Assembly: GCA_012517965.1 (NCBI GenBank)
Contig: JAAYTZ010000113.1
Span: 62,001 to 126,000 of the forward strand
From: Propionibacterium sp.
GTDB lineage: Bacteria > Actinomycetota > Actinomycetes > Propionibacteriales > Propionibacteriaceae
Reading direction: 5' to 3'
Length of the DNA stretch: 64,000 bases
Under the pieces are notes generated by a model. It ran no database searches. It saw nothing but the letters and a program-made list of their open reading frames with translations, and was not told the DNA's origin. Of this stretch, positions 15,144 through 23,636 are shown in pieces; the first letter of the stretch is position 1; the number at the start of each line of letters is the position of its first letter. The position numbers and the translations under genes were made by a program.

Positions 15144-18011
15144 ATGACGGACACCAGGACCGAACGCGCGAAGGCGTCCGGCAAGGCCAAGGGCCTCACG
15201 ATCGACCGGGTGTTCACGACCCCCGGCGTGCACCCGTACGACGAGATCACCTGGGAGCGACGCGACGTCGTCCAGACGAACTGGAAGTCCGGCGAGGTCG
15301 TCTTCGAGCAGCACGGTGTGGAGTTCCCCGACTTCTGGAGCCTGAACGCCTCGACGATCGTCACCACCAAGTACTTCCGCGGCGCTCTCGGCACCCCGGC
15401 GCGCGAGGCGTCCCTCAAAACCCTGGTGAACCGGGTCGTCAAGACCTATCGGGCGGCCGGCGAGCAGCACGGCTACTTCGCCACCCCGGCCGACGCGGAG
15501 GTGTTCGAGCACGAGCTCACCTGGATGCTGGTCCACCAGGTCTTCAGCTTCAACTCCCCGGTCTGGTTCAACGTCGGGACGCCGTCGCCGCAGCAGGTCA
15601 GCGCCTGCTTCATCCTGTCGGTCGACGACTCGATGGAGTCGATCCTCAACTGGTACAAGGAGGAGGGCTTCATCTTCAAGGGCGGCTCCGGCGCGGGCCT
15701 GAACCTGTCGCGGATCCGGTCGAGCAAGGAGTTGCTCAGTTCGGGGGGCACGGCGTCCGGGCCGGTGTCGTTCATGCGGGGCGCGGACGCCTCGGCGGGC
15801 ACGATCAAGTCGGGCGGCGCCACCCGCCGGGCCGCCAAGATGGTGGTGCTGGACGTCGACCACCCCGACATCGAGGAGTTCGTCGAGACCAAGGCGCGCG
15901 AGGAGGACAAGATCCGCGCCCTGCGGGACGCCGGCTTCGACATGGATCTGGGCGGGCGCGACATCGTCAGCGTCCAGTACCAGAACGCCAACAACTCGGT
16001 GCGGGTGAGCGACGCCTTCATGCGGGCGGTCGAGGAGGGCGGGACGTTCGGGCTGCGGGCCCGCACCACCGGCGAGATCATCGACACCGTCGACGCCCGC
16101 TCGCTGTGGCGGAAGATCGCGCAGGCCGCGTGGGAGTGCGCCGACCCGGGCCTCCAGTACGACGACACGATCAACGCCTGGCACACCAACCCCGAGAGCG
16201 GCCGCATCACGGCGTCCAACCCCTGCTCGGAGTACATGAGCCTCGACAACAGCTCGTGCAACCTGGCTTCGCTCAACCTGTTGAAGTTCCTGCGCGACGA
16301 CGACACCTTCGACGTCGACCTGTTCGTCCGCGCCGTCGAGCTGATCATCACCGCCATGGACATCTCGATCTGTTTCGCGGACTTCCCGACCGAGTCGATC
16401 GGACAGACCACGCGCGACTACCGCCAGCTCGGCATCGGCTACGCGAACCTGGGCGCTCTGCTGATGGCGATGGGCCGCGGCTACGACTCCGAGGGCGGCC
16501 GGTCGCTGGCGGCGGCCATCACGTCGGTGATGACCGCGACGTCGTACCGCCGGTCGGCCGAGTTGGCCGCGGTGGTCGGCCCGTACGCCGGGTACGCCCG
16601 CAACGCGTCGGCGCACCAGAAGGTGATGCGCAAGCACCAGGCCGCCAACGACGACCTGCGCATCGTCGCGCCGAGTGACCGGCCGATCCACGACGTGGCC
16701 ACCGCCGAGTGGGCGAAGGTCGTCGAGCTCGGGGCCCGCAACGGGTTCCGCAACGCGCAGGCGTCCGTGCTGGCCCCCACCGGCACCATCGGCTTCATGA
16801 TGGACTGCGACACCACCGGGGTGGAGCCGGACTTCTCGCTGGTCAAGTTCAAGAAGCTGGTCGGCGGCGGCTCGATGCAGATCGTGAACCAGACGATCCC
16901 GCGGGCGCTGAAGCGGCTCGGCTACCCGGCGGAGACCGTCGAGGCGATCGTCGCGTTCATCGCCGAGCACGGTCACGTCGTGGACGCCCCGGGCCTGAAG
17001 CCGGAGCACTACGAGGTGTTCGACACCGCGATGGGGCAGCGGGCGATCAAGCCGATGGGCCACGTGCGCATGATGGCGGCGGTGCAGCCGTTCCTGTCCG
17101 GCGCGATCTCCAAGACCGTCAACCTGCCCGAGTCGGCGACCGTCGACGACATCGCCGACGTCTACCTGCAGGGCTGGAAGCTGGGGCTCAAGGCCTTGGC
17201 CGTCTACCGCGACAACTGCAAGGTCGGCCAGCCGCTGTCGGACGCCAAGAAGAAGGACGAGCCGAAGGCGGCCCCGGAGGAGCCGAAGCCGGAGGTGCGG
17301 ATCGAGTACCGCCCGCGGCGCACGCGGCTGCCGAAGTCGCGCCGCTCCCGGACCACCTCGTTCACCGTCGGTGGCGCCGAGGGCTACATGACGAGTTCGG
17401 AGTACGAGGACGGCCGGCTCGGCGAGGTGTTCCTCAAGCTCGGGAAGCAGGGCTCCACCCTGGCGGGGGTCATGGACGCCTTCTCGATCGCGATCTCGAT
17501 CGCGCTGCAGTACGGCGTCCCGCTGGAGACCTACGTGCAGAAGTTCACCAATCTGAAGTTCGAGCCGGCCGGGATGACCGACGATCCGGACCTGCGGATG
17601 GCGCAGTCGATCATCGACTACGTGTTCAAGCGGCTCGCGCTGGACTACCTGAGCTTCGACGAGCGCGCCGAGCTCGGCATCTACACCGCGGCCGAGCGGG
17701 CCCGCTACGTGGCGACCGGGTCGTACCTGTCGGAGGAGGACGAGGCGCAGCTCATCGACTCGGAGTCGCTGAAGAACGACGCGGCCGACAACATGCGCTT
17801 CGACGAGCGGGGCGCCAACCAGCCCGCGCTGCTGGCGGTCGAGCCGCGCATCGAGCACGGTCACGCGGCGCAGACCTCCGCCGAGCTCATGGAGCGGCTC
17901 ACCGGCCAGGCCGTCGACGCGCCGTTGTGCTTCACCTGCGGCACCAAGATGCGGCCGTCGGGGTCGTGCTACGTCTGCGAGGGCTGCGGGGCCACCTCCG
18001 GCTGCAGCTGA
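15144..18011 (+). CDS. nrdJ: Adenosylcobalamin-dependent ribonucleotide reductase NrdJ (class II)
   Basis: 955 residues. It reduces ribonucleotides to deoxyribonucleotides using a thiyl radical generated from coenzyme B12. Visible elements include the N-terminal cysteine in QQVSACFILSVDDSM (~151-165), NPCSEYMSLDNSSCNLASLN (~358-377) with the active-site cysteine and glutamate region, and LAPTGTIGFMMDCDTTG (~543-559). The cysteine-rich C-terminus (CFTCGTKM... CYVCEGCGATSGC) is likely the redox-shuttle tail. The ATG follows GAGAGG. It is probably co-transcribed with nrdR. No cobalamin riboswitch fits in the 43-base gap upstream. Confidence 0.96.
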   Translation: MTDTRTERAKASGKAKGLTIDRVFTTPGVHPYDEITWERRDVVQTNWKSGEVVFEQHGVEFPDFWSLNASTIVTTKYFRGALGTPAREASLKTLVNRVVKTYRAAGEQHGYFATPADAEVFEHELTWMLVHQVFSFNSPVWFNVGTPSPQQVSACFILSVDDSMESILNWYKEEGFIFKGGSGAGLNLSRIRSSKELLSSGGTASGPVSFMRGADASAGTIKSGGATRRAAKMVVLDVDHPDIEEFVETKAREEDKIRALRDAGFDMDLGGRDIVSVQYQNANNSVRVSDAFMRAVEEGGTFGLRARTTGEIIDTVDARSLWRKIAQAAWECADPGLQYDDTINAWHTNPESGRITASNPCSEYMSLDNSSCNLASLNLLKFLRDDDTFDVDLFVRAVELIITAMDISICFADFPTESIGQTTRDYRQLGIGYANLGALLMAMGRGYDSEGGRSLAAAITSVMTATSYRRSAELAAVVGPYAGYARNASAHQKVMRKHQAANDDLRIVAPSDRPIHDVATAEWAKVVELGARNGFRNAQASVLAPTGTIGFMMDCDTTGVEPDFSLVKFKKLVGGGSMQIVNQTIPRALKRLGYPAETVEAIVAFIAEHGHVVDAPGLKPEHYEVFDTAMGQRAIKPMGHVRMMAAVQPFLSGAISKTVNLPESATVDDIADVYLQGWKLGLKALAVYRDNCKVGQPLSDAKKKDEPKAAPEEPKPEVRIEYRPRRTRLPKSRRSRTTSFTVGGAEGYMTSSEYEDGRLGEVFLKLGKQGSTLAGVMDAFSIAISIALQYGVPLETYVQKFTNLKFEPAGMTDDPDLRMAQSIIDYVFKRLALDYLSFDERAELGIYTAAERARYVATGSYLSEEDEAQLIDSESLKNDAADNMRFDERGANQPALLAVEPRIEHGHAAQTSAELMERLTGQAVDAPLCFTCGTKMRPSGSCYVCEGCGATSGCS

Positions 18012-18035
18012 CCGGTACGGGCCGGCGCCGGGTCG

Positions 18036-18862
18036 TCAGTCGAACTTCGGCACCACCAGTGCCCACCAGGTCTCCGGCCCGACGATCCCGTTGGCGGGGG
18101 GAGGAAGACGTCCTGGAAGGCCCGCACGGCGGCCTCGGTGACCGGCCCGAAGTGACCGTCCACGGTCACGTCGAGCAGGCACTGGGCCGCCTTGACGGCC
18201 TCCCCGGTGTCGCCGGGGCCCACCGTGGCGATGAGTTCCGGCCAGTCGAGTTGGCCGCAGGTCGTGCTGATGTACAGGGCGCGCCTGGCGAGTTGGAACT
18301 GCCGCATGGCCTCACCGCTGAGCGGGCCGTAGCTGCCGTCGGCCACGATCGTCGCCCCGTGGGCGCGGAGCAGGTGCTGCACCGTCAACACCCGCCAGTT
18401 CGTCTCCTGGGTGGCGCCGACCGACACCAGCGGCCAGGCGTCGCGAACGCGCATCAGGAACGACCAGGTCTGCAGGCCGACGATCCCGTCCTGGGTCAGA
18501 CCCCAGTTGTACTGCACGGCGCGGATCTTCTCCTCGGTGGCGGGGCCGAAGACTCCGTCCACGACGAGCGGGTCGTCGCCGGGGAACATCGGCAGCCCCA
18601 GCCGTTGCACAGCCCGCACGGCCTCACCCGAGTCGCCGGGCCCCACCTGGACCACCAGCACCGGCCAGGTGAGCGGGCCCACGACCCCGTCGTCCTCGAG
18701 GCCGGCGGCGGCCTGGACGGCCCGCACCGCCGCCTCCGTAGCCGGGCCGAACACCCCGTCCACGGCCACCGGGTGGCCGCGGTGGCGCAGCAGGTACTGG
18801 ATCGCGGCCACACGGTCCGTCGTCGCGCCGCTGGCGATCGTCGACCAGGGGTACACGTTCAT
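18036..18862 (-). pseudogene. Peptidoglycan-binding repeat protein with an apparent 3' frameshift
   Basis: About four peptidoglycan_binding_1 repeats are visible (residues ~14-67, 77-134, 150-200 and 215 to the end), each with the VDGVFGPATEAAVRAVQ type core. The start is the ATG at 18862 with GAGGGAG upstream; no signal peptide is seen. At the G6 run 18096-18101 the repeat breaks: as written, translation leaves the family and runs on to 17969, antisense to nrdJ. One more base in that run restores NGIVGPETWWALVVPKFD and a stop at 18036, a normal repeat ending of 275 residues. This is a sequencing error, a phase-variable tract or a real lesion. Confidence 0.75.
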
Positions 18863-19061
18863 GGGGTCTCCCTCGTTTCAGACGGACGCCGCCCGCCCGC
18901 TCTCCAGCACCAGTCAACACCCACGCCACCAGGGGACACGACCCCCGGCCCCGGGCGACTCCGCCGCGCGGGGGCCTCGGCCCTTCCCGCGGCGCCGGGG
19001 CCGGAGCAGGATGGAGGTGCCCGGTCGCTGCAGACCGCAGCGCCCGGCGGAAGGGGAGACC
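18863..19061. other. Intergenic region with a distant inverted repeat
   Basis: CCGGCCCCGG (18945-18954) and CCGGGGCCGG (18995-19004) are perfect complements 40 bases apart. No coding frame of note and no clear promoter are visible. Confidence 0.35.
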
Positions 19062-19502
19062 ATGGCCACCACCCGCCTCACCCAGGGCCCCTGCGCCTGC
19101 ACCGTCACCTACGAATCCCGGCACCTCGCGTACATCACCGGCACCCGGATCCATCGGCGTCGGCGTCGGTTGTCGGTTGACTTCGTCCTGTTCCTCACGG
19201 GCTGGGAGGCCGAGGACGCCGCGGCCGCCCGCGGCGACGAGTCCCCGCCGCCGAACGACTACTACATCGTCAACGACACCCCGACGATCCGGGAGTTCTC
19301 GGTCCAGCTCGGAATCGACGTCCACGTCGTGGTCAACCCGGACGGCACCGCCAACCCGGAGGGCTACCCGATGCCGCTGGCGGAGTGGATCGACGCGATC
19401 ACCGGCCCGGACGCCGCCCTGTACCGCTCCAACGCCTACTGGCTGACGTTCACCGGTGCCGACCACACCGTCTGTGCCATCGAGGCCCAGTGGGTGCCGT
19501 GA
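19062..19502 (+). CDS. Uncharacterised actinobacterial protein
   Basis: 146 residues; function not recognised. The ATG has an AAGGGGAG ribosome site three bases upstream. Visible features are a CAC pair near residue 11, a basic RRRRRLSVDF stretch (~33-42), and a C-terminal segment NDYYIVNDTPTIREFSVQ (~65-82) followed by NAYWLTFTGADHTVCAIEAQW at the end. This pattern (NDYYI...YW.T...V..IE.Q) recalls a loosely defined group of secreted or lipoprotein actinobacterial proteins of unknown role, but no signal peptide or lipobox is seen here. Confidence 0.65.
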   Translation: MATTRLTQGPCACTVTYESRHLAYITGTRIHRRRRRLSVDFVLFLTGWEAEDAAAARGDESPPPNDYYIVNDTPTIREFSVQLGIDVHVVVNPDGTANPEGYPMPLAEWIDAITGPDAALYRSNAYWLTFTGADHTVCAIEAQWVP

Positions 19503-19526
19503 CCGGTCGTGCGGCATGCTGGGGGA

Positions 19527-19844
19527 GTGAACTACGAGGTTGAGCCGCCCCGCGCCGAGGTCGACGCCCGTCCCGGCCCGGCCGTGCTGGTGTTCGGCAC
19601 CGACTGGTGCGGCTACTGCACCGCCGCCGAGCGCTTTATCGGGCCCGCCCTGGCCGCCCATCCGGACGTGCCCGTGCACCGCGTCGAGGACGGCAAGGGC
19701 CGCCCGCTCGGCCGGTCGTTCCGGGTCAAGCTGTGGCCCACGGTGATCTTCCTGCGCGACGGCGCCGAGGTCGCCCGCGTGGTCCGCCCGACCAGTCAGG
19801 CCCCGCTCGACGAGGCGCTGGCCCGCATCCCCGCGAGCGCCTGA
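19527..19844 (+). CDS. Thioredoxin-family protein
   Basis: 105 residues with the redox motif WCGYC (~27-31) and the cis-Pro loop KLWPTVIF (~68-75) of a thioredoxin fold. It is expected to be a cytoplasmic thiol-disulfide oxidoreductase; there is no signal peptide. The GTG at 19527 is chosen because CATGCT ends six bases before it, close to the leaderless pattern; an in-frame GTG at 19509 is the alternative. The decayed SDR gene follows four bases after its stop. Confidence 0.85.
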   Translation: MNYEVEPPRAEVDARPGPAVLVFGTDWCGYCTAAERFIGPALAAHPDVPVHRVEDGKGRPLGRSFRVKLWPTVIFLRDGAEVARVVRPTSQAPLDEALARIPASA

Positions 19845-19848
19845 CCCG

Positions 19849-20376
19849 ATGGCCGTAGCAGCGGACGCCCTCGCCGGCCGGGTCGCCGTCGTCACCGTTT
19901 CGTCGCGGGGTCTGGGGCTTGAGTTCGCCCGGCTGTTGGGCCGTCACGGCGCGACGGTGGTCCTCACCGCCCGCACCGCGGACGCCGTGGCCCGCGCCGT
20001 CGCGGGCCTGTCGGCCGAGGGCATCGCCGCGCACGGCGTGGCGGCCGACGTGGCGGAGCCCGCTCAGGTGGCCGCCGTCCGCGACGAAGCGCTCGGCCTC
20101 GGCGTCCTGGACATCTGGGTGAACAACGCGGGCGCGGCCGGGGTGTACGGCCCCACGGCGACGTCCGACCCCGACGTGATGCGCGTGGTGCGCACCAACA
20201 TCCTGGGCACCTACCACGGGTCGCGGGCCGCCCTGCCGGTCTTCCTGGCGCAGGGCCACGGCGACCTCGTCAACCTGTACGGACGCGGCGCGGAGGGTCC
20301 GGTGCCCCTCCAGAACGCCTACGCACGCGGCCGTCGCTTGCAGATGGCGGTCACGGTCGTCCCGCCGGCGAGCTGA
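19849..20376 (+). pseudogene. Truncated short-chain dehydrogenase (SDR) remnant
   Basis: 175 residues against ~250-290 for the family. The Rossmann half is readable (LTARTAD, DIWVNNAGAAG at ~84-94, NILGTYHGSRAALPVF). Three things are wrong: the TGxxxGxG motif reads TVSSRGLG (first Gly lost), the catalytic YxxxK reads YARGR (Lys lost), and everything after it is missing. The last codons run into a perfect 12-bp hairpin (20358-20392). The gene probably encodes no active dehydrogenase. Confidence 0.7.
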
Positions 20377-20392
20377 GCAGGCCGGCGGGACG
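20358..20392. terminator. Perfect 12-bp hairpin between convergent genes
   Basis: CGTCCCGCCGGC (20358-20369) and GCCGGCGGGACG (20381-20392) pair perfectly around an 11-base loop that contains the SDR stop codon. The stem could end transcription from both the SDR side and the nucleoside kinase side. Confidence 0.65.
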
Positions 20393-20410
20393 ATCAAGCC
20401 GGACGCACCG

Positions 20411-22060
20411 TCAGTCGAAGCAGGACCCGCCGATGAACTCGCGGATGATCGAGTTGGCGGGGATGTACCGCTCCGAGGCCGGCCGGAAGAACCGCAGCAG
20501 CTTGAGCAGCCGACTGGCCTCGACGTAGACGGGGGAGTCGTGGTCGATGGCCTCCAGCAGGGGCTGCACGTGCGGCTGGAGGGCGTTGATCTCGTAGAGC
20601 AGCGACGAGTTGAACATCACGTCGGCGTGCTCCTGGTAGGGGAAGATGTGCTTCTCCTCGCCGGCGCGCACCGACGGCCACATGGTCAGTGTCCCCTCGG
20701 CGCTCTTGCCGCGGGTGCGGGCGTCCCGGATGATCCGGCGCAGCGTCCGGACGTCCGAGACGAAGATCGCCGTGTGGTCGTCCATGTTGAGCGGCGTGAG
20801 CGAGCTGCAGTAGACGCGGTACTTGGCTTCGGGTGGGATGTCCGGGGTCATCGCGTCGTTGAGGCCGTGGATGCCCTCGACGATCAATACCGAGCGGTCG
20901 TTCATGCGGTAGGTCCGGCCGGTGCGCACGCGCGTGCCGGCGACGAAGTCGAAGCGCACCAGTTCGATCTCTCCGCCGGCCAGCAGCGTGGTCAGGTCGG
21001 CGCTGAGGGCCGCCACGTCGAGCGCCGCGAGGGATTCGAAGTCGTAGTTGCCGTCGGCGTCGCGGGGGGTGAGTGCGTGGGGCAGGAAGTAGTCGTCGGC
21101 GGCGATCGGGAAGGGCTCGAGGCCCAGCACGCGCAGCTGGATCGACAGCCGCTTGCTGAACGTCGTCTTACCCGACGAACTGGGGCCGGCGATCAGGACG
21201 AGTTTCGTGCGGTCGATGTCGATGAGGATCGCGTCGGCGATCTGGCTGATCTTCTTCTCGTGCAGCCCCTCGGCGACGAGGATCAGGTCGCGGCCCTCGT
21301 CGACCGACAGTTTCTCGTTGAGGCCGCCGACGTTCTGGGCGCCCAGGATGTGCGCCCAGCGCTCGGTCTCCCGGAAGGTGGCCCGCAGCTTGGGGATCTC
21401 CGAGCGGGGCGGGATGCGGTCGAGGTTCTTCTTGTCGGGCAGCAGCACCAGGATGCCTCCGGCGAACGCCTGGACGTCGAACGTGCGCAGCCGTCCGAGG
21501 GAGGGGACGAGCGTGCCGAACAGGTAATCGTGGTAGCCGCGGCAACGGTAGACCGACACGTACGGCTGGTTCACCGACTGCAGCAGGCTGGTCTTGTCCG
21601 TCATGCCCTGGTCGGCGAAGGTGCGCAGCGCTTGCTCGCGGGGGACCCGGAGCCGCTCGATGGGGGCGTCGGTGGCCACCAGGTCCCGCATGTGCGCCAG
21701 CAGCCGGGCGACCTCGTCGGTGGTGACGTGCCGCCCCCCGTCCAGGGTCGCGAACACCTCGGTGTTGATGCTGTGCTCGACGACCAGCTTCCGCCCGGGG
21801 AACAGTTCGTACACGGCGAGGGCGAGCAGGTAGCAGACGCTGCGGGCGTAGATCGCGAACCCGGTGCGGTCGCTCAGCAGGATGGGGGCCACTCGGGCCG
21901 GCTCGGTCAGCAGCGTCCCGAGGTTCACGGGTTCCCCGTTGAGCACGGCGGCGACGGGCGGGCCTCCCGGACCTTCGCCCAGCACCTCGGCCACCGACGT
22001 GCCGAACGGTACCTCCTCGACTCTCCCACCGGGCAGGGTCACGGCGATCGTGGGCGGCAT
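20411..22060 (-). CDS. TGS/ThrRS-like domain fused to uridine kinase-like nucleoside kinase
   Basis: 549 residues. The N-terminus has a TGS-like domain (1-60) and a threonyl-tRNA-synthetase second-additional-domain-like region (HSINTEVF, ~96-103). The C-terminal half is a P-loop phosphoribulokinase/uridine kinase domain with GPSSSGKTTFSKRL (~292-305), AADDYF and VEGIHGLND (~394-402). It should phosphorylate uridine or a related nucleoside; the front part may bind RNA or nucleotide. The ATG has GGAGGAG directly upstream. It lies 76 bases downstream of the patatin gene, on the same strand. Confidence 0.87.
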   Translation of the reverse strand: MPPTIAVTLPGGRVEEVPFGTSVAEVLGEGPGGPPVAAVLNGEPVNLGTLLTEPARVAPILLSDRTGFAIYARSVCYLLALAVYELFPGRKLVVEHSINTEVFATLDGGRHVTTDEVARLLAHMRDLVATDAPIERLRVPREQALRTFADQGMTDKTSLLQSVNQPYVSVYRCRGYHDYLFGTLVPSLGRLRTFDVQAFAGGILVLLPDKKNLDRIPPRSEIPKLRATFRETERWAHILGAQNVGGLNEKLSVDEGRDLILVAEGLHEKKISQIADAILIDIDRTKLVLIAGPSSSGKTTFSKRLSIQLRVLGLEPFPIAADDYFLPHALTPRDADGNYDFESLAALDVAALSADLTTLLAGGEIELVRFDFVAGTRVRTGRTYRMNDRSVLIVEGIHGLNDAMTPDIPPEAKYRVYCSSLTPLNMDDHTAIFVSDVRTLRRIIRDARTRGKSAEGTLTMWPSVRAGEEKHIFPYQEHADVMFNSSLLYEINALQPHVQPLLEAIDHDSPVYVEASRLLKLLRFFRPASERYIPANSIIREFIGGSCFD

Positions 22061-22136
22061 GGCTCCTCCAAGCGTGTGCGCAGCGTCAGGGCCAGTCTGG
22101 CCCGTCCGACCAGGCGTCGCAGCCCGCCGCGCGGTT

Positions 22137-23105
22137 TCAGCGAGGCCGGTGCCGCCGGGCCGTCTGGAGCTCGCGGGCGGCGTCCGGGCGATCGGCGGGC
22201 AACCCCAGGAACTCCCGCCAGCGCCACACCTCGCCGGCCGCCTGGATGCGGCCGGCGTTGAACGTGGCGGCCAGGCGGTCGATCCGTTTCTCCGCGTTCG
22301 AGATCCGCAGGTCGACGGGGCGGAACAGGTAGGCCCGCCCCTGCCGCTCGAGTTCCTCGAGTTCGTCCAGGGTGGCGTTGTACCGCTCGTGCCGGGTGAT
22401 GAGGGCCTCGGCGACCGCGGGGTGGTCGCGGAAGTAGCGCCGGTAGAACCCGGGACGCCGCTCCGGCAGCTTGCGGTACCCGCGGGGCCGGGTGAGGACG
22501 ACGAAGAACTTCGTGAACCCGTCGGCCTGCGCGGCGTCCAGCGCGATGCCCCCCGAGGTCCCCAGCGCGCCGTCCACGTAGGGTTCGCCGTCGATGATCG
22601 GCATCGGCATCAGGATCGGCATCGTCGAGGACGCCCGCACCCGCCTCATCAGCCCGGGCAGGTCGGTGAGGTCCTCGCGCCCCCAGTACACGGTCTCGCC
22701 GGTGGTGGCCTTGACCGCGCCGATCCGCACCCGGGCGGGGTTGGCGGTGAATCGTGCCCAGTCGAAGGGCAGCGCCTGCCCGGCCAGCCCCGTCTGCTCG
22801 TAGATCCATTCGGCGTTGAACAGCCCCTGGCCGCGGACGAAGGTCCGCAGGTCGCCGAAGTCCGGGTGCGCCGCCAGGTCGACGAACGACTTGCGGGCGC
22901 GCTCCGCGTCCCGGGACAGGTAGTTGCAGGTGCACGACGACCCCGCCGAGATGCCGGCGACCCAGTCGAAGTGCAACCCGTGGGCCAGCATGACGCTCAG
23001 CGCTCCCGACGAGTAGGCCGCGCGCATGCCGCCGCCCTCGAAGATCAGCGCGGTGTCGGTGATGTTGGAGGTGAGGAACTCACCCGAACCGGTCGCCTGT
23101 TCCAT
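22137..23105 (-). CDS. Patatin-like phospholipase (RssA/YjjU type)
   Basis: 322 residues. The oxyanion-hole motif EGGGMRAAYSSG (~24-35), the nucleophile elbow GISAGS (Ser in GxSxG, ~50-55) and the catalytic Asp in VDGALG (~177-182) are all present. Expected to be a Ser-Asp dyad hydrolase acting on acyl lipids. No signal peptide. The C-terminal part is rich in Arg and Glu. The ATG at 23105 has GGTGGGAG upstream. Confidence 0.88.
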   Translation of the reverse strand: MEQATGSGEFLTSNITDTALIFEGGGMRAAYSSGALSVMLAHGLHFDWVAGISAGSSCTCNYLSRDAERARKSFVDLAAHPDFGDLRTFVRGQGLFNAEWIYEQTGLAGQALPFDWARFTANPARVRIGAVKATTGETVYWGREDLTDLPGLMRRVRASSTMPILMPMPIIDGEPYVDGALGTSGGIALDAAQADGFTKFFVVLTRPRGYRKLPERRPGFYRRYFRDHPAVAEALITRHERYNATLDELEELERQGRAYLFRPVDLRISNAEKRIDRLAATFNAGRIQAAGEVWRWREFLGLPADRPDAARELQTARRHRPR

Positions 23106-23237
23106 GCTCCCACCGTAGCCGCGGAGGTGATCGCGGCTCGCTGTGCCCACGGGGGGCCCCACGGGCGGGGGTCCCCGGTGCACGTGTCCCCCATGGGGGA
23201 ACTTCCCCCACCGCCCGGCTCGTATAAGGCTTCGAGC

Positions 23238-23636
23238 ATGACAGCCGCGTATCGGCCGGGGGGCCTGCGGTCGGACCTGTCGGGGCATTCGGACTGGGAG
23301 TGCGTCGGCGGCGTCTTCAGGGCGCTGGGCTCACCCTTGCGGGTGGGCATCGTGGTGCTGCTGGAGGAACGGCCCCGCTCGGTCACCGAACTCGTGCAGG
23401 CGCTCGACGTCTCGCAGCCACTCGTTTCTCAGCACCTCCGGGTCCTTCGCGCCGCCGGGATGGTCCGCGCGCGGCGCCAGGGCCGGGAGGTGTTCTACTC
23501 GCTGACGGACGCCGACGTGCCGGCCCTGGTCGCCAGCGCCGGCCGCCAGGTCCGCGAGCATCCACCGGCCGGCCTGCGCCGCGTGCCGGCCCTCACGGAC
23601 GGGGACGCCGCCGCGCTCCCGCCGCCCGGCGCATGA
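23238..23636 (+). CDS. ArsR-family winged-helix regulator
   Basis: 132 residues. The helix-turn-helix reads SVTELVQALDVSQPLVSQHL (~57-76) and the wing QGREVFYSLTD (~87-97). The metal-binding ELCVCDL-type motif of ArsR/SmtB sensors is absent, and the only cysteine is near residue 22. The ligand is therefore unknown. TATAAG lies ten bases upstream of the ATG. It diverges from the patatin gene (132 bases apart), a possible target, and its 3' end overlaps the convergent acyltransferase gene by 44 bases. Confidence 0.85.
   Translation: MTAAYRPGGLRSDLSGHSDWECVGGVFRALGSPLRVGIVVLLEERPRSVTELVQALDVSQPLVSQHLRVLRAAGMVRARRQGREVFYSLTDADVPALVASAGRQVREHPPAGLRRVPALTDGDAAALPPPGA

Noticed and set aside
14799..17864. 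Very long open frame antisense to nrdJ (about 1020 codons)
   Set aside because: It mirrors the codon bias of nrdJ, has low-complexity Arg/Val/Gly-rich content and no recognisable domain; nrdJ is unambiguous.
18945..19004. Inverted repeat of 10 bp with 40-base separation as a terminator
   Set aside because: The loop is too long for an intrinsic terminator and it lies in a divergent region upstream of both genes; kept only as a described repeat.
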